Source of the DNA: Pseudocercospora fijiensis CIRAD86
Lineage: Eukaryota; Ascomycota; Dothideomycetes; Mycosphaerellales; Mycosphaerellaceae
Reading direction: 5' to 3'
Length of the DNA: 64,000 nt
NCBI RefSeq assembly: GCF_000340215.1
Contig: NW_006921532.1
Coordinates: 9,205,172-9,269,171 of the forward strand
The notes below the pieces were generated by a model, which did no database searches, was not told where the DNA came from, and saw nothing but the letters and a program-made list of their open reading frames with translations. The position numbers and the translations under genes are program-made. Of the stretch, positions 23,000 to 34,628 are shown piece by piece; the stretch's first letter is position 1; each line of letters opens with the position of its first letter.

Positions 23000-24166
23000 A
23001 TGCATGAACCCCATAAAGCCTTTCCAGAGACACCATCGTACATCACAGCTTTTCAGCTGCCCAATAATGTTTCCCCTCTTCTCTTCTCTCTCAGCCATAC
23101 CAACACTACAGCAGACATGAAACACTGCCAACACATGTTAAAGAGACTGCAGCCCAATAGGGATGTTACAAGAACAAACTTCGCAATCAAACGAGATCAA
23201 AAAAAGCAGCAGAACCCTCTTCGACAAGGAGCCCTTGCCTCCAAAGATGACATCCGTGCCTTTCAAGGGCCTAGCTCGGAGCTGCGTACGTGCCTAGCAA
23301 CGACGATGTGGATACAGAAAGCCATCGAAGAGCTTCCGGAGTGTCACCCAAGTCAATCATATTTACAGGAGTTGCTTCGAAATGAGCCTCCGACACCTTC
23401 GACTCCTACCAGCAGAACCAATTCTAGACGACCAAGCAACACGGGATCAAGACGCACAACACTTCTCGATCTACCCTTGGAGGTGCGCAAACTCATCTAC
23501 GAGTACTCAGCGGCAGAAGACGATCCCATTTCTCCTGTGTTCAAAGCGACAGGAGAAGAACTTGGTGGTGGTGACCACGTTGAAGAGAGCTACTTGAAGG
23601 CCGGCTTGCCCGTCCTGTTGGGCATATTTCCCAGACTCCAAAAGGAACTGGCCGCCATGCTTCCCACGTTCTACAAAGCGAACACGTTCCAATTTGATCT
23701 AAAAGGCGAGTCTGGTGGCGACGCTCTGCAGCGCTGGATTGAAGAAAAGAATGATGAAGCATCAGCAGCAAGAAAGATATGCCTCAAACACTGGACTTGG
23801 TACTACAACGCCAGTGCGGGTTGGGAACACGTACCAGACGAAACTATCCTCAGCCTGACGTCCTCCGGTCATGTACGAGTGACGAGGATCGCCCGGCAAC
23901 TGCACCCTTTAGCCTGCGAGTGCGAGATGGAAATTCTCGTGAGTGCACAATGTCCAGATTGGAAAATCAACAAACTCTGGTCAGTGGCCGACTTTGTCAG
24001 CGCTCTCCGCCAAGAGGAAGGGCTTTTGATACAAGCTGTGAACAAGGTCGTAGAATTCATACACTACCACAACGAGACTTTTCACGGATGGACACAGGGT
24101 CCAAAAGCTTGCAAGCTGTGCGGCAAGCAGATGATATTCATTCGGTCCTTCGACGAGTTCGAGTGA
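23000..24166 (+). CDS. Uncharacterised protein with LPLEVR F-box-like motif
   Basis: A single frame of 388 codons. Around residues 150-170 it reads LLDLPLEVRKLIYEYS, the motif that opens many fungal F-box-like/2EXR-type proteins, expanded in Dothideomycetes and mostly uncharacterised. A Ser/Thr/Pro/Arg-rich linker precedes it. The C-terminal part has Trp- and Leu-rich segments and a CKLCGKQ pair near the end. The start is uncertain: ATG 23000 is the first in frame, but residues 1-39 look like untranslated sequence, and ATG 23117 or 23308 are alternatives. No partner or substrate can be inferred. Confidence 0.65.
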   Translation: MHEPHKAFPETPSYITAFQLPNNVSPLLFSLSHTNTTADMKHCQHMLKRLQPNRDVTRTNFAIKRDQKKQQNPLRQGALASKDDIRAFQGPSSELRTCLATTMWIQKAIEELPECHPSQSYLQELLRNEPPTPSTPTSRTNSRRPSNTGSRRTTLLDLPLEVRKLIYEYSAAEDDPISPVFKATGEELGGGDHVEESYLKAGLPVLLGIFPRLQKELAAMLPTFYKANTFQFDLKGESGGDALQRWIEEKNDEASAARKICLKHWTWYYNASAGWEHVPDETILSLTSSGHVRVTRIARQLHPLACECEMEILVSAQCPDWKINKLWSVADFVSALRQEEGLLIQAVNKVVEFIHYHNETFHGWTQGPKACKLCGKQMIFIRSFDEFE

Positions 24167-24358
24167 ACTTCGGACTGAGAATTGTTTCCAAGTCGGCATC
24201 CGAAGACGCCCAAAATTGAGGTTACTTTCAAAGCACCCTTGGTTATCTACTGAGCCTACCACCAATTCACAGTTCTTGGAACGGCCACGCAGCATGAAAT
24301 TGACCCGGGTCCAGAAAGCAATGTTTCTTAATTTGCTGCAAATGAACAGCAAGCAGCA

Positions 24359-25375
24359 TTGCTCATCATGGCCGACGCTGCGGCGTCTATGTGGACCAGG
24401 ACATCAAGCCGGAAGAGCAACACCTCCAGCTCCTACTTTAGCTGCCACTCGCGCATAGACGACGACGAAGAGGACGTCGGCCCCAAAGGCGATGGAGCTG
24501 GGAGTGATATGTCTCCCGGGCGCTGGCGCTCCAATCGACAGCTTTCAATAGTGTCTACGAACACGTCCAGATTCCGCAGTGGACCGTATAGTGTTGAACA
24601 GGATCTAAATGAGAGCAATGCTTTAGGAGAGGACGATCACATCTTGCCGCCACCAATTCCACGGTCTCTATACTTTGGTTCAAGCAGGTTGATCACATCT
24701 GCATGGTCCTCCTCGACCTGCGATGCTTCCGAAAGCAGTGATCACTCCCAAGAAATGAAAGCGAGACCTCGCGAGGACTCCAAGCTCGACTTTCGCCCTC
24801 CGGTCTACTCCGAACTTGACTTATTGCTGGAAGACATCAAATCCCGAATCAATGCTTTCGAATGGACCATTCAGGAAGACCGCAAGCAATTGGAAGCGGA
24901 TCAAGCTAATGAGGACGCTCTGCTTTCGAACCAGAGACTGCCAATGCCGGAATGGGCGAAAGCGCTCTGTGATCCTAAGATACCGGACAGTAGCAATTGC
25001 AACGACTCTTCACGTCGTGCTTCCTTTCCAAGGAGAAGGCCTAGGAGGCAGCCAGACGACCTTCGTCCTCTGACATTCATATTTCGAGGAGTTGAGCCAT
25101 ACAAGCACAAATTCAGTCCGAGCTACAAGAAGGCGCCAAGAATGGGATCGGCCGCGAAGAATGACACTGGAGACATATCGGGAGAACAGATGGAGAAAAG
25201 TTCAGTGCCTCATCTAGGCATAAGACTACAGGTAGTGGCATGGTGGAAAGTGCCACATGCTTCACGGAAAAGGACCGGAGCAATCGCAATTGGTCGAGAC
25301 CTTGATTTTAACTACAATCTCGTGCATCTTGTTGTCGTGCTTCTCTTCAGTTCTGATATACTGCTTAAATTGTGA
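24359..25375 (+). CDS. Uncharacterised protein, Ser-rich N-terminus
   Basis: An open frame of 338 codons; a second ATG at 24368 (MADAAASMWTRTSS) is an equally good start. The first 140 residues are Ser/Asp/Arg-rich and probably disordered. Residues 150-190 (SELDLLLEDIKSRINAFEWT) are likely helical or coiled-coil. A basic stretch SFPRRRPRRQP follows near 225. The last 30 residues (LVHLVVVLLFSSDILLKL) look like intron or UTR read-through, so the real 3' end may involve splicing. It lies on the same strand as the gene upstream, 192 bp away. No family recognised. Confidence 0.5.
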   Translation: MLIMADAAASMWTRTSSRKSNTSSSYFSCHSRIDDDEEDVGPKGDGAGSDMSPGRWRSNRQLSIVSTNTSRFRSGPYSVEQDLNESNALGEDDHILPPPIPRSLYFGSSRLITSAWSSSTCDASESSDHSQEMKARPREDSKLDFRPPVYSELDLLLEDIKSRINAFEWTIQEDRKQLEADQANEDALLSNQRLPMPEWAKALCDPKIPDSSNCNDSSRRASFPRRRPRRQPDDLRPLTFIFRGVEPYKHKFSPSYKKAPRMGSAAKNDTGDISGEQMEKSSVPHLGIRLQVVAWWKVPHASRKRTGAIAIGRDLDFNYNLVHLVVVLLFSSDILLKL

Positions 25376-25793
25376 CACAATAGCTTGTATAAAAAGAGAT
25401 TGTGCACTTGCGTAGGCAGGACTTGGAAGAACACTTCACAAGGAGTAAAGAGCGATTCAGCAGAGATGCGCAGGAGCCAACGATACTTTTGTCAACTGCG
25501 AGCATTTCCCTTCTTTCTTTCAGATCTCTTCTTTCACACAAACACATTGACAGCAACGCTACCCCATATCGTTGTCGAGCAGGACCCAGCATTTTACCAC
25601 ACACAAGCATCAACTTCATACTTAGTTCCTCGCTCGTCCCTTCCGAGAGGCGCGGTTAGTGCAGTGGACTCTCGACAACTCGACTACGAAGCCTGTTGCG
25701 TAGTCAAAATCACCTCGAAGAGCTTGCAAAGTCTTTCAAGCGACCATGTCGGACAAACAACGCCCTCTGCTCAGACCAGACTAGTATCTGCTC
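25376..25793. other. Intergenic, nothing recognised
   Basis: About 420 bp between two plus-strand hypothetical genes. Pyrimidine-rich stretches (25,500-25,540) suit a promoter. The overlapping short frames have no supporting features. Confidence 0.4.
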
Positions 25794-26783
25794 ATGCCGC
25801 GGGATATCACGATTGATCCTGGCGAAGTCGATCTGCTGTCTCGAGATGGTCTGTCCTTCTTCGACCGCGCCGAACGCGCACAGACTGCCCACCTTGACCC
25901 AGCTTCAGTTACGACCTACATCCATGCCATGCAAAGGAATTTTGTTACCCAAGACTACGACATGGTCCGCGAGCTACACGCGATGATCAATCATAATCCG
26001 AACGCTCCCAAACTCATGTTAGCGCGAGCTGATATCATAAGGGCATGTACGGAAGTCGGGCGCGAGGAGCCCTTCTTGCTAAAGGCATCGCATAATTTAG
26101 AAGAAGCACATAATCGCGGAGAGACTCAGCACGAGTCCCCCGAGTTCCAACGCATGATGGCTTGTTTTATGGCGCTGGGACAGGGCATACAGGAAGTCAG
26201 AGCTCAGAAGCAGAGAGAACAGGCACAGCTCACGAATAACGGAATCGGTCTCGAAGCTGCACTGACGGACGATGAGATTCATCGGATGGACTTGCCCCAA
26301 ATCCAGACTGCTCTCAAGAAGGTCCGAGACGTGGCTCGAACGTTGGCTATGCACATCAGAGTCGATCACATGCAAGCTATTCGCGCAGCGAACAATGCAA
26401 ACACTCAAGTGCGCAATGGTAATGGGACCAATGGAGGAGCGAATGGAAACATAGCGAACGGGATGCCGAGTGGAGCGAACAACGGGAATATCCAAACGAG
26501 CAATGCATACAGCACCGACGGAGGAGTGACTGGATCCATTCCCCATGACGGAGGAGCGCATGTCGGTGTGAAACGCACCTATGCACAAGCGGCTGGATTC
26601 ACTCCCAATGGCCCGCCGAATCCACACAGCCTCGCCAGCACCATGGCACAACATTTTTCCCGCGAAGTCGCTCTGACCAAGGAGCAATTTGAAGGCATGA
26701 GCTTTGAAAAACTCGTGCGCACCGCCATGTCACTTCAGCGCGGTCTACGCTTGTCGATTCGGCAACTTTTATGCGATCGTTGA
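25794..26783 (+). CDS. Uncharacterised protein with Asn/Gly-rich linker
   Basis: A frame of 329 codons from MPRDITIDPGEVDLLSRDG. Residues 1-200 are predicted largely helical (HAMQRNFVTQDYDMVREL; LPQIQTALKKVRDVARTL). Residues 203-260 are an Asn/Gly/Ala low-complexity linker built from repeated NG and GAN units. After it come KRTYAQAAGF and a second helical part (EQFEGMSFEKLVRTAMSLQ). An aataaa signal lies directly after the stop (about 26,786). Convergent with LSM8. No domain recognised; a nuclear or regulatory role is only a guess from the low-complexity linker. Confidence 0.6.
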   Translation: MPRDITIDPGEVDLLSRDGLSFFDRAERAQTAHLDPASVTTYIHAMQRNFVTQDYDMVRELHAMINHNPNAPKLMLARADIIRACTEVGREEPFLLKASHNLEEAHNRGETQHESPEFQRMMACFMALGQGIQEVRAQKQREQAQLTNNGIGLEAALTDDEIHRMDLPQIQTALKKVRDVARTLAMHIRVDHMQAIRAANNANTQVRNGNGTNGGANGNIANGMPSGANNGNIQTSNAYSTDGGVTGSIPHDGGAHVGVKRTYAQAAGFTPNGPPNPHSLASTMAQHFSREVALTKEQFEGMSFEKLVRTAMSLQRGLRLSIRQLLCDR

Positions 26784-27257
26784 GTAATAAAGGCGTCGGA
26801 GTACTATCGCTTGCAAAATCGAGTCTTTCTGGGAAGCTCTCGTTCAGAAGTGGATAGTCTCGGACATCTCAGAAGAGCATTTAGGGATGGCAGGGCTGTA
26901 CTGTTCGTTTGATGAATTATGGGCGGCTGAGCTTTGGCAGCTCAGGCAAATTTTATGAATTTTGCTGCGCTGATTTGCGCGGCTCTTGGATCTGTATATA
27001 GTTGGAGGAGTATACGGCGTGGGGGTATCGACCTCGCTCCATCAGTGCCTTCCTCTAACATCTCTTTCTCAGCTGAACGATGCAGACGCTCGACGTCGTA
27101 AAATCACGCATTCTCTTCGCACGAGCTCTTGATCCGATGTGACTCCCTCGACCAAATCTTCACGCTGGAGGCCGATGATGCGGAAAGCATATCCTCTCCA
27201 ACCCGACCCAAACCTCACACCCATGGTATCATTCCCTCATCCTCCACTCTCACCGCC
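26784..27257. other. Convergent intergenic region
   Basis: It lies between the 3' ends of the Asn/Gly-rich protein gene and LSM8. Nothing beyond 3' UTR-like sequence is seen. Confidence 0.4.
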
Positions 27258-27686
27258 TCAAACATGCTTCGTACTCCCAATCTCACTCCCCTTAACCTTC
27301 CTCCAATCAATCTTCCCATCCAACTCCTCATCGACAAGTCCACAAACCACAACATTATCCCCTCTCACCATAAACAGTCCCCTCTCCTCCTCTTCACTAT
27401 CCTCCTCCTCCTCATGTCCCCGAACAATCCTCTCCACACAATTCTCTAGCGCCAAATTCGTGACTGCATCGCAGGAAATCAGGTTGCCGACCATACAGCG
27501 GCCGTCGACGAGGATCAGGCAGACTTTTTCTATTGGGGATGAGAGGTTTGGTTAGTTTCATATGTCTCTCTTCAAAAGGGTTGATCGCATTGTTGCTGTA
27601 GAATGGCACTGTTTAGCTATGGTGGGGGAATGAATGTGTGAGGTGGGAGAGAGGGACTTACTGTTCAAGTAGCTGTTTAGAGACAT
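27258..27686 (-). CDS. LSM8: U6 snRNA-associated Sm-like protein LSm8
   Basis: LSm8 is the subunit that defines the nuclear LSm2-8 ring, which binds the U6 snRNA 3' end and stabilises U6 for splicing. Exon 1 is 27686-27662 (MSLNSYLN). A 132-nt intron (GTAAGT...ATAG) follows, then exon 2 27529-27258. The joined frame is 98 aa, the usual family length. Sm1 motif: the KKVCLILVDGR strand and ISCDAVTNLALENCVER. Sm2 motif: GLFMVRGDNVVVCGLVDEE. The C-terminal GSEIGSTKHV is typical of fungal LSm8. An acidic insert (HEEEEDSEEEE) between Sm1 and Sm2 is longer than in yeast. Same strand as CHD1, 666 bp from its stop. Confidence 0.9.
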
Positions 27687-28352
27687 TTTGGAGGATGGCG
27701 CGTGAGGGGTTGCGCGATGGGATGACGGTGGAGATATGATGCGCCGTGTAGTTCCTGCGATCGCGACAGGTCTGGTTGCAGTCGTGTGAGTATTGGCGAC
27801 GCAGAGGTTCTCACATGCGCACAGAACAAAAGAGAAAGTTGGGGTCGCCAGCTTCGGACTTGGAAGTTGAGCTTCGGCCGCGCATTAAGAAATTTGTGGT
27901 CTGTGCGTATGTTGGATCGACGTTCCAAAGGCCTTCACAGCCTGCTTTCTGTGGCTCTTCTGGCATATTGATATGCCTAGATATATCTAGAAGTACACGT
28001 ACTTTGGTACTGATCATTCCACGTATCTCCTTTCCTCTTATTTACGAAACAGCATAATGCTCAATCAACAATAACGAACGCCCTTACAGACACGTTTCGC
28101 CGACGTGTGGTCTGTGTAATGCCAGAGGATGAACACTTCCGCCAATTAACACCGTCGCTTTTACCAACAGAGCAGCTAAGCGCTCTTCAGATGCTCAAAT
28201 GTGCGCGAAACAAGCGCATCTCTGTATCTTCTTTTGTACCCCATTTCCTGATGCTCTTTCTCCAGTCATAGTGTGGTCGTGAATAGTGATGTGTATTGCG
28301 TGGAGGCCGCTTAAACAGAAGCGAGCGACCAAGGCGGTAGCAAGTGTAAGGA
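27687..28352. other. Intergenic between CHD1 and LSM8
   Basis: It contains the LSM8 promoter and the CHD1 3' flank. The several short frames are of chance length and have no family features. Confidence 0.4.
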
Positions 28353-31300
28353 CTACTTTTCGTCTTCAACAACCGCAGCAGCTTGAGACTCGATATCGGC
28401 CTTGGGCTCAGGCTTTGGCTCGCTGGCTTCCATCTTGGGTTTAGGGGAGAGTGAATTCTCCTTGATCTCATGCGATTGCGCTGACAGATCAGGCTGCTTC
28501 GGGGCAGCATCGGTGTCATTCTTGGGCTCGGACTTCAACTCAGGTTTGGCCTCCGACTTGGGCTCAGTCTTAACGCTTTCAGCTTTGGCCGCCTCGCCAT
28601 TTGTCGGCGATGATGCAGTCGGCTTCGGCTTGACAGGACTGGGCTTGGAACCACCAGCTGCGCTGTCTTTTCCAGCAATCTTCTTGTACATATCCCGTAA
28701 CTTGTGTCCTGGCACCCGCTTATCGGCAGCTTTCGACTGTGGCCAGTGGTGCTCAGAGACATAGTCCCAGAGCGTGTCCTCCAACGAGCGGTCATCGTGT
28801 TGCCGAATGTACGAATTGATGTGGGTTCCAATGCCAACAATTCCGAGCTTGATCATCTTGAGGCGTGCATCGTCGTCCGGAATACGCTTCTTGGTAGCAC
28901 CTGAAACCTTGACAAGCGTGGCGCTGATAGGGTCGAGAATCTTGCGACAGCGCTGCTCGCTCTCGGTCAGTGGTCGGGAAGGTGTACCATTTGCATGCGA
29001 GCTTCCATTCCTTTGATGCTGGGGCCGGCGTTCCTCTGAATGACGCGGGCGATAGCGATCGTCTCGGTGACCATTGGGAGACCCATGCGGTGTGCGGCGG
29101 TCCCCGCTGTTGCGAATGTCGGATTGGTGGTATCTCCTACCGTCGCTCGAATGCTGCTTGCGAATACCTCCTGGAGCTGGGCTGCCTGGTGTAGCCATGC
29201 GACCGTGAAACTGGCCCAGATGCTTGCGGTTATTGCGGTGATGATTCTCCAGCGCCTTCTTGGCAGCAATGTTCGTGCCATTGCTCGTCTTGTGCTGAAG
29301 AACACTGAGCAGGTAGTTGGCGCGGCGGACCAGATGAACGGCGCCAGGCGACTTGGCCACCTTGGTGTCGTCACCTTCTTTGTTACGGGCCTCCTTTGCT
29401 CCGACGCGGTGCTCTTCCAAATAGAACTTGTCTGCAAGACCAAGCTCCTCGTCGTCCCGAATAGGCACCCATGCGCCATATCCATGTCGAGCAATACCAA
29501 CACAGAGCATGCCATCCTCCTTCGCACCCCATTCACAGGTGTATGACGCAGGCTTCGAAGCCTCGGGAACTCGAAAGTTACGCCAGTCCGAGATCTGATC
29601 TACGCAGTCGCGAATCATGCGCATCTCCTCTGGCCGCTCAGTGAGTGTCTGTGCATTCAAACGCTTGACACCGCGGAAGTCAAAGAGCACGGCTTTCTTC
29701 TCTTTCTTCGTCACAGCCTTGCCAGTGGTGCGCTCTGCTTCAGCCAGTTGGTCTGCGTGTTCCTTCTGCAGTCGAATAGCAGTATCGATGACTTCTTTGA
29801 GAGTATCTTTGACAATGTTGATGTCGCGGCCGATCAAGCGAGCCTCCTTAATGATGTCATCTTGTTTGTCTTCGAAGGCGCCAAAGCGCTCGTATGCGCG
29901 GATGAGGTGTCGGCACTCCTTCTCGCCAAGGGGTCGCCTCGGATCCGCGCCGTGGTCGGAATCGTCGTCGCCAGAACCTTCTTCGTCCATGTGCTGCATA
30001 TTGGCCTCGCGAGCCCGCTTCTTCGCAGCGCGTTGATCTCGGCCTTCCTCACCACCTGCAGCTGCCTTACGCTTGCGTGGTTGGTTCTGCTCGATCACAG
30101 ACTCAAGGTATTCCTCCTCTTGCTTCTTACGCTCCTCGTCCTTGATCTTGTCAAGTTCTGATTTGGGAATAATTTCGTCCCACTCGAGGTCGATCTTGAC
30201 GTCGGTGTATTCAAAGCTGCGCAAGAACTCTTCGCCACCGTCTGTGGTCATGCCTTCCGGTTGCTCGGTCTTGTGCTCTTCAGCATTCTCCAGCACCGCG
30301 TCAATGTCCAGCTCTTCGAGCTTGCGCTGGTTGCCCGACTGCTCGAACATCTTCTGGCCTCGCTTCTTCAAGATACGCGAAATGTCATCGGAAGAAGTTG
30401 GCTCCACGACGCTCGCGCCAGCCCGAGCCATGCGGTCACCAAGCTCTCGAGCGTCTTTGTCGGTGACACCTCGTTGGATTGTTATGAATTCCAACATCAG
30501 CTTATTGCGAGCACGTTCAAGCACTTCTTCTTCCACGGTATCTTTGGAGACAAGCCGATAGATAGTGACAGGCTTCTTCTGTCCAATGCGATGTGCTCGG
30601 GCCATCGCCTGAAGATCCGCTTGTGGGTTCCAGTCGGAGTCGAACAAGATGACGGTGTCGGCAGTCATGAGATTGATGCCCAGACCACCGGCACGGGTGG
30701 AAAGCAGGAAGCAGAAGTCCTGGCTGTCGGGCGCATTGAAGTGATCGATAGCCATGCGTCGAGGACCAGCCGCAATGGTACCGTCAAGGCGCTGGAATTG
30801 GTAGCCACGTAGTTGAAGATAGTCGCCAAGAATGTCGAGCATTTTGACCATTTGGCTGAAGATCAGCACGCGGTGGCCGTCCTTGCGCATCTTCATGAGC
30901 AATTGGTCGATGAGCATCATCTTGCCGCTGGACGTGATAAGTGCCTTGAGCTGGTCTTCTCGTGCCTCGCTGCCTGCCAGAATGCGCTCCTCGGCATTGG
31001 GAAACATGAAGGGATGATTCGATGCCTTCTTCAGCTCCATCATGATGTTGAGCAGAGAAGTCTTCTGGGCCTTATTGCCGGCGTTGAGTGCAGCATAGTT
31101 GCGAGTCAAGATGTTCTTGTAGTACTCCAACTGCACATCAGCCAGCTCAACACGAATGATCTTCTCGGTCTTCGGTGGCAAATCGTTCTCGACCTTTTGC
31201 TTGGTGCGACGAATCATGTAAGGCGAGATGGCATCTGTAAGCTCTGCGAGCTTCTTGCTGGCGTGTTCTGAAGTGAGATCAATATTTTCTTCCACGTGAA

Positions 31301-33967
31301 TCTTGCCAGGCATGAGGAAGTCCATCAACGCGGAAAGCTCGCTCAAGGTGTTTTGCATAGGTGTGCCGGTGATGAGCAATCTGCTTGGAGCGCCGAAGTC
31401 CATGAGCTTAGCGTATAGCTGTGACTCTCGATTCTTCAGGCGATGTGCTTCGTCAACAGCCATGAACTGCCACTTGATCTGTGAGAGGAAGGTGGCGTCG
31501 GCCAGGATGTACTCGTATGTCGTTAGAAGCACGTTGAATTTCACCTTCTTCGGGTTGCCATCGACGAGAAGTTCGTACTCGCGAATGACCTTGCGAGCAG
31601 CCTCGTTGCCATTGTACACCACATAGTTGAGATCCGGTGTCCAGTTGTCGAAGGTGTCAGCCCAGGCCGGCATGGTAGAAAGCGGAACGACCACAATGAA
31701 CGGTCCCTGTTGACGACGATCGTACCGCAACCAGTTCATGAACGAGACCGTCTGCACGGTCTTTCCCAGACCCATCTCATCTGCGAGGATGACATTGTTG
31801 CCCCTACACCAGTGATGAGCCAGGAAGTTCAATCCATGAATCTGGAACTCTCGAAGCTCTCCGCCCTTGATATATGACGGCTGAGTCCTAAACGGCACGT
31901 ATTTCGACCGCGTGTGAGGGTTTTGCTCAGTCTTGTCCGACACTGGGAGTTTCGAGGACCGATCGAGGAAGCGATCAATCTCGCCCTGTGCTATCTGGCT
32001 GATAAGCTCACCCTTTTCCCATGTGCAGGAGTCGTAGAAGAGAGCTTTCCACTTGACGAAATATTCGGTTCCCTCTTCGCCATCTCTTGCACCAATGATA
32101 CGTTCCACTTTGTTGTAGTCGATCAGCGAGTCGAGGTAGGCTTCTCGATCGAGGTTCCAACGCTCTTTGTCCTCGGGTGGCACGTTCGGATCGTTGGCGA
32201 CCTGCTGATCCACCTTCACAATCTTGCGGAAGTAATTTTCTAGTCGACGGAAGCCACGAGAGGTTGTGAGATCTGCCCACTTGTGCCATGTCGCGTGGTA
32301 GTGTGCCTGATCTTGCCATTTGATCTGCGAATGCTGTTAGTCGCTGAAAGAGAATGTATGGCCTGATGAAATGCTTACGAGAAACTCATACTCGTGCTTG
32401 TCGGGAGCTTGAGATTCTGATGAGTTGTGTTAGCATTCTCCCAGTAGTAATTGCAATTTAGTCAAGAACGGACCGACTCCCTCGAGCAACCGATGATTCA
32501 GCACTTGGTCTATAGATGGTCGGGTGTCCTCTTCTGCGTAGTAGTAGTTCGGCGTCATGTTCTCGGTGTCTTCTTCGCTGAAGTCGAAGCCTTCGTCTTC
32601 GTTATAGGTAGTAACCTTGGCCGCACGCCGTGACGAAAAGCGGACTTCGCTCAGCTGGGGAGTTCCAGAGCCCGAGGCAATGGCTTGCATCTTTTGTCGA
32701 TGCTTCTTTGCAAACGTTCGGCCGCGCTGGCCGCCATATGTGTCGTCTTCCGACACAGATGCGTCAGAGGTGGCAGCGCGCGACGAGTCTCGCTCCTCGC
32801 GAAAGGAAGCTACACAATCATGTCAGAGGACTCGACAGCAGGAGGGCGGCGCAAGTAAAAGCGACATACCTGGTCGGCCGCCTGCGAGCTTTTGACGTTT
32901 CCGACGTCTGCCGCTGTTAACAGCATCATCGTCGTTATCTTCGTCTTCGTCGGAGCTATCGACCTGCAGAATGTTTTAGTCAATTTCGGAAGCGTGAAAG
33001 GCCATGGAAGCACTTACTACCCTCCTAGTAGGTCTTGCTCGGCCCTGGCAGCGAGGTGTTAGCAAGAGAAGAGACTTTTCAGGCTTTTCAGAACGTACGC
33101 TACGCCGCAAGCCATACAGCTCGGGGTTCTCCTTCATGTAAATCTCTTCGTCATCCATATCTGCTTTCCGCTTGCCTGGTCTCGAATGCGGTTCAGACGA
33201 TGATCTGTCGCGGTCCATAGCCTCGGCAGGCGCAGGCGGCGGGCTTTCCATGTCAAAGTCTGCATCTTCTTCGCCAGGAGCATCTTCATCCTCGTCGAGT
33301 TCAGAGGTTGCCATGTCGTGGATGGCATCGTCATCAGACATGACTTCATCTTGCGGAGCAGTTGTTGATGATATGGTAGTGGTAGGAATGTCGTTCGTGT
33401 CGGAGAGTTCGCTCTCACTGCGTTGGGGTTGAGGCGACGGCTTCAAGAGGTCTGCATCGGCCTCGGACGAGTGTCCATTGGTCATGGACATGTCGTTAGA
33501 GGCGTGAGAGTGTGTAGGGACGAGCAGAGGCCCCGCTGGAATAGGACAGGTCAGTACAATATCTCGGGCTTGAGTGGTCGCCGCAGGCTCAAAATTGGCA
33601 GGAGCCTCGAGCAGCACTACGCGACCGCTTTCCCCTTCCAAACGGTAGCAGTTCCAGTGTCAATGCCTTTGCGAGGATGGTCGACCGAAAAATGTTGGCT
33701 GGTGATGGGATGACGGAGGGCGACTCTGGAGCGCCGCAGACGAGCTCCGACGACGCGAACGACCTGCTACGCGATTCCACAGGTTTGAATATGCCACAGA
33801 ATCTTGCTGTCGGCGCTCCGGGGTGATTCGAGGAGGTCTGGCGATGGAATATGTCGATATGGCGGCGCATGTGATGGCTGAGCTGGGAGGCCGACTCGGG
33901 TCGAAGGAAGCGGGATTTGCGCGCAGGCAAGGCAGAAAAGTGCGGGAGGTGATCACTTACAGGCCAT
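28353..33967 (-). CDS. CHD1: Chromodomain-helicase remodeler Chd1
   Basis: An ATP-dependent nucleosome-spacing enzyme of transcribed chromatin. Exons, minus strand: 33967-33961, 33535-33099, 33044-33021, 32963-32870, 32809-32474, 32416-32379, 32324-28353. The sum is 4,908 nt, 1,635 aa. An acidic N-terminus leads to ENPELYGLRRS. Two chromodomains follow (EYEFL|IKWQDQ...ATWHKW; TEYFVKWKALFYDSCTWE). The SNF2 ATPase has LADEMGLGKTVQ (about residue 493), DEAH (about 603) and motif VI ARAHRIGQKKPV. A SANT/SLIDE-like DNA-binding region includes WGAKEDGMLCVGIARHGYGAW. A C-terminal CHCT domain runs ILDPISATLVKVSG to GHKLRDMYKKIAG, then a Lys/Pro/Glu tail. Start: ATGGCC followed by a perfect GTAAGT donor joins in frame to 33535. 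The alternative is ATG 33491. Exon 3 is a 24-nt microexon. Divergent from RLI1. Confidence 0.93.
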
Positions 33968-34628
33968 GATTGCACTGGCCTCGGTGGCAGCAATGAGCGG
34001 TATGGGGTGTTGTGGTTGGGTGGGAGAAGTGAGAAGCAGAAGTCGATCGAGCGTCCTGAGCCTGAGCCAGAGAGCGAGCACGAAGCCGACTACGGTAGTT
34101 CTGGGAATGCCAAGCAAATCGAGAACTAGGCTGCTCCCGACTCCCGAGTCGCAGCCGCATCGATTATTCAATGAAGCTTTAATCAAATTGTTTTCTACCA
34201 GCACGCCGTACACACGACAAATGTCATGCTTGCTACAGTGATATGTGTGCCTGTAGATGGATCATGGTTCATGAGCCGTTGCACAAACAAGATCGCGGGA
34301 GCACGTGAAATGCATGTATGGTGTAGTCATCTTCATATGCTCAGTTGCGGCGACGCACATGCACAGCCAACAGCCCACGCCCACACCCGTCCTCGCAGCC
34401 TATCAATTCCTCCCGAATCCACTTTACACAAGCACCACCGCCTCGAAATTTGTGACTCTGCCTCCCCTCCCCTCCCCATCGCTGTCCTGCTTTCTGCCCA
34501 CCGTCAGCAGCACCTTCTTCCACCGCGCCGCCCAGCGAGCGAGCGAGCAGCGCCTGGCGTGTCTTTTCGAACTTCCTGGTATTGTTCTTCGCTGAGCCCA
34601 CAAGGAAATTCGAGAACGGTTGCCCAGC
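33968..34628. promoter_or_regulatory. Shared divergent promoter region CHD1/RLI1
   Basis: 660 bp separate the two start codons. The RLI1-proximal half (34,370-34,600) is C/T-rich, typical of highly expressed fungal genes, and contains the RLI1 5' UTR. No specific operator could be identified. Confidence 0.5.

Noticed and set aside
28402..31626. Several plus-strand frames inside CHD1
   Set aside because: All lie opposite the continuous, motif-rich CHD1 frame and have no domain of their own.
34226..34628. N-terminal extension of RLI1 by 134 residues
   Set aside because: The extension is low complexity and the true N-terminus (MSDKLT) splices in frame to the Fe-S domain, giving the normal family length.
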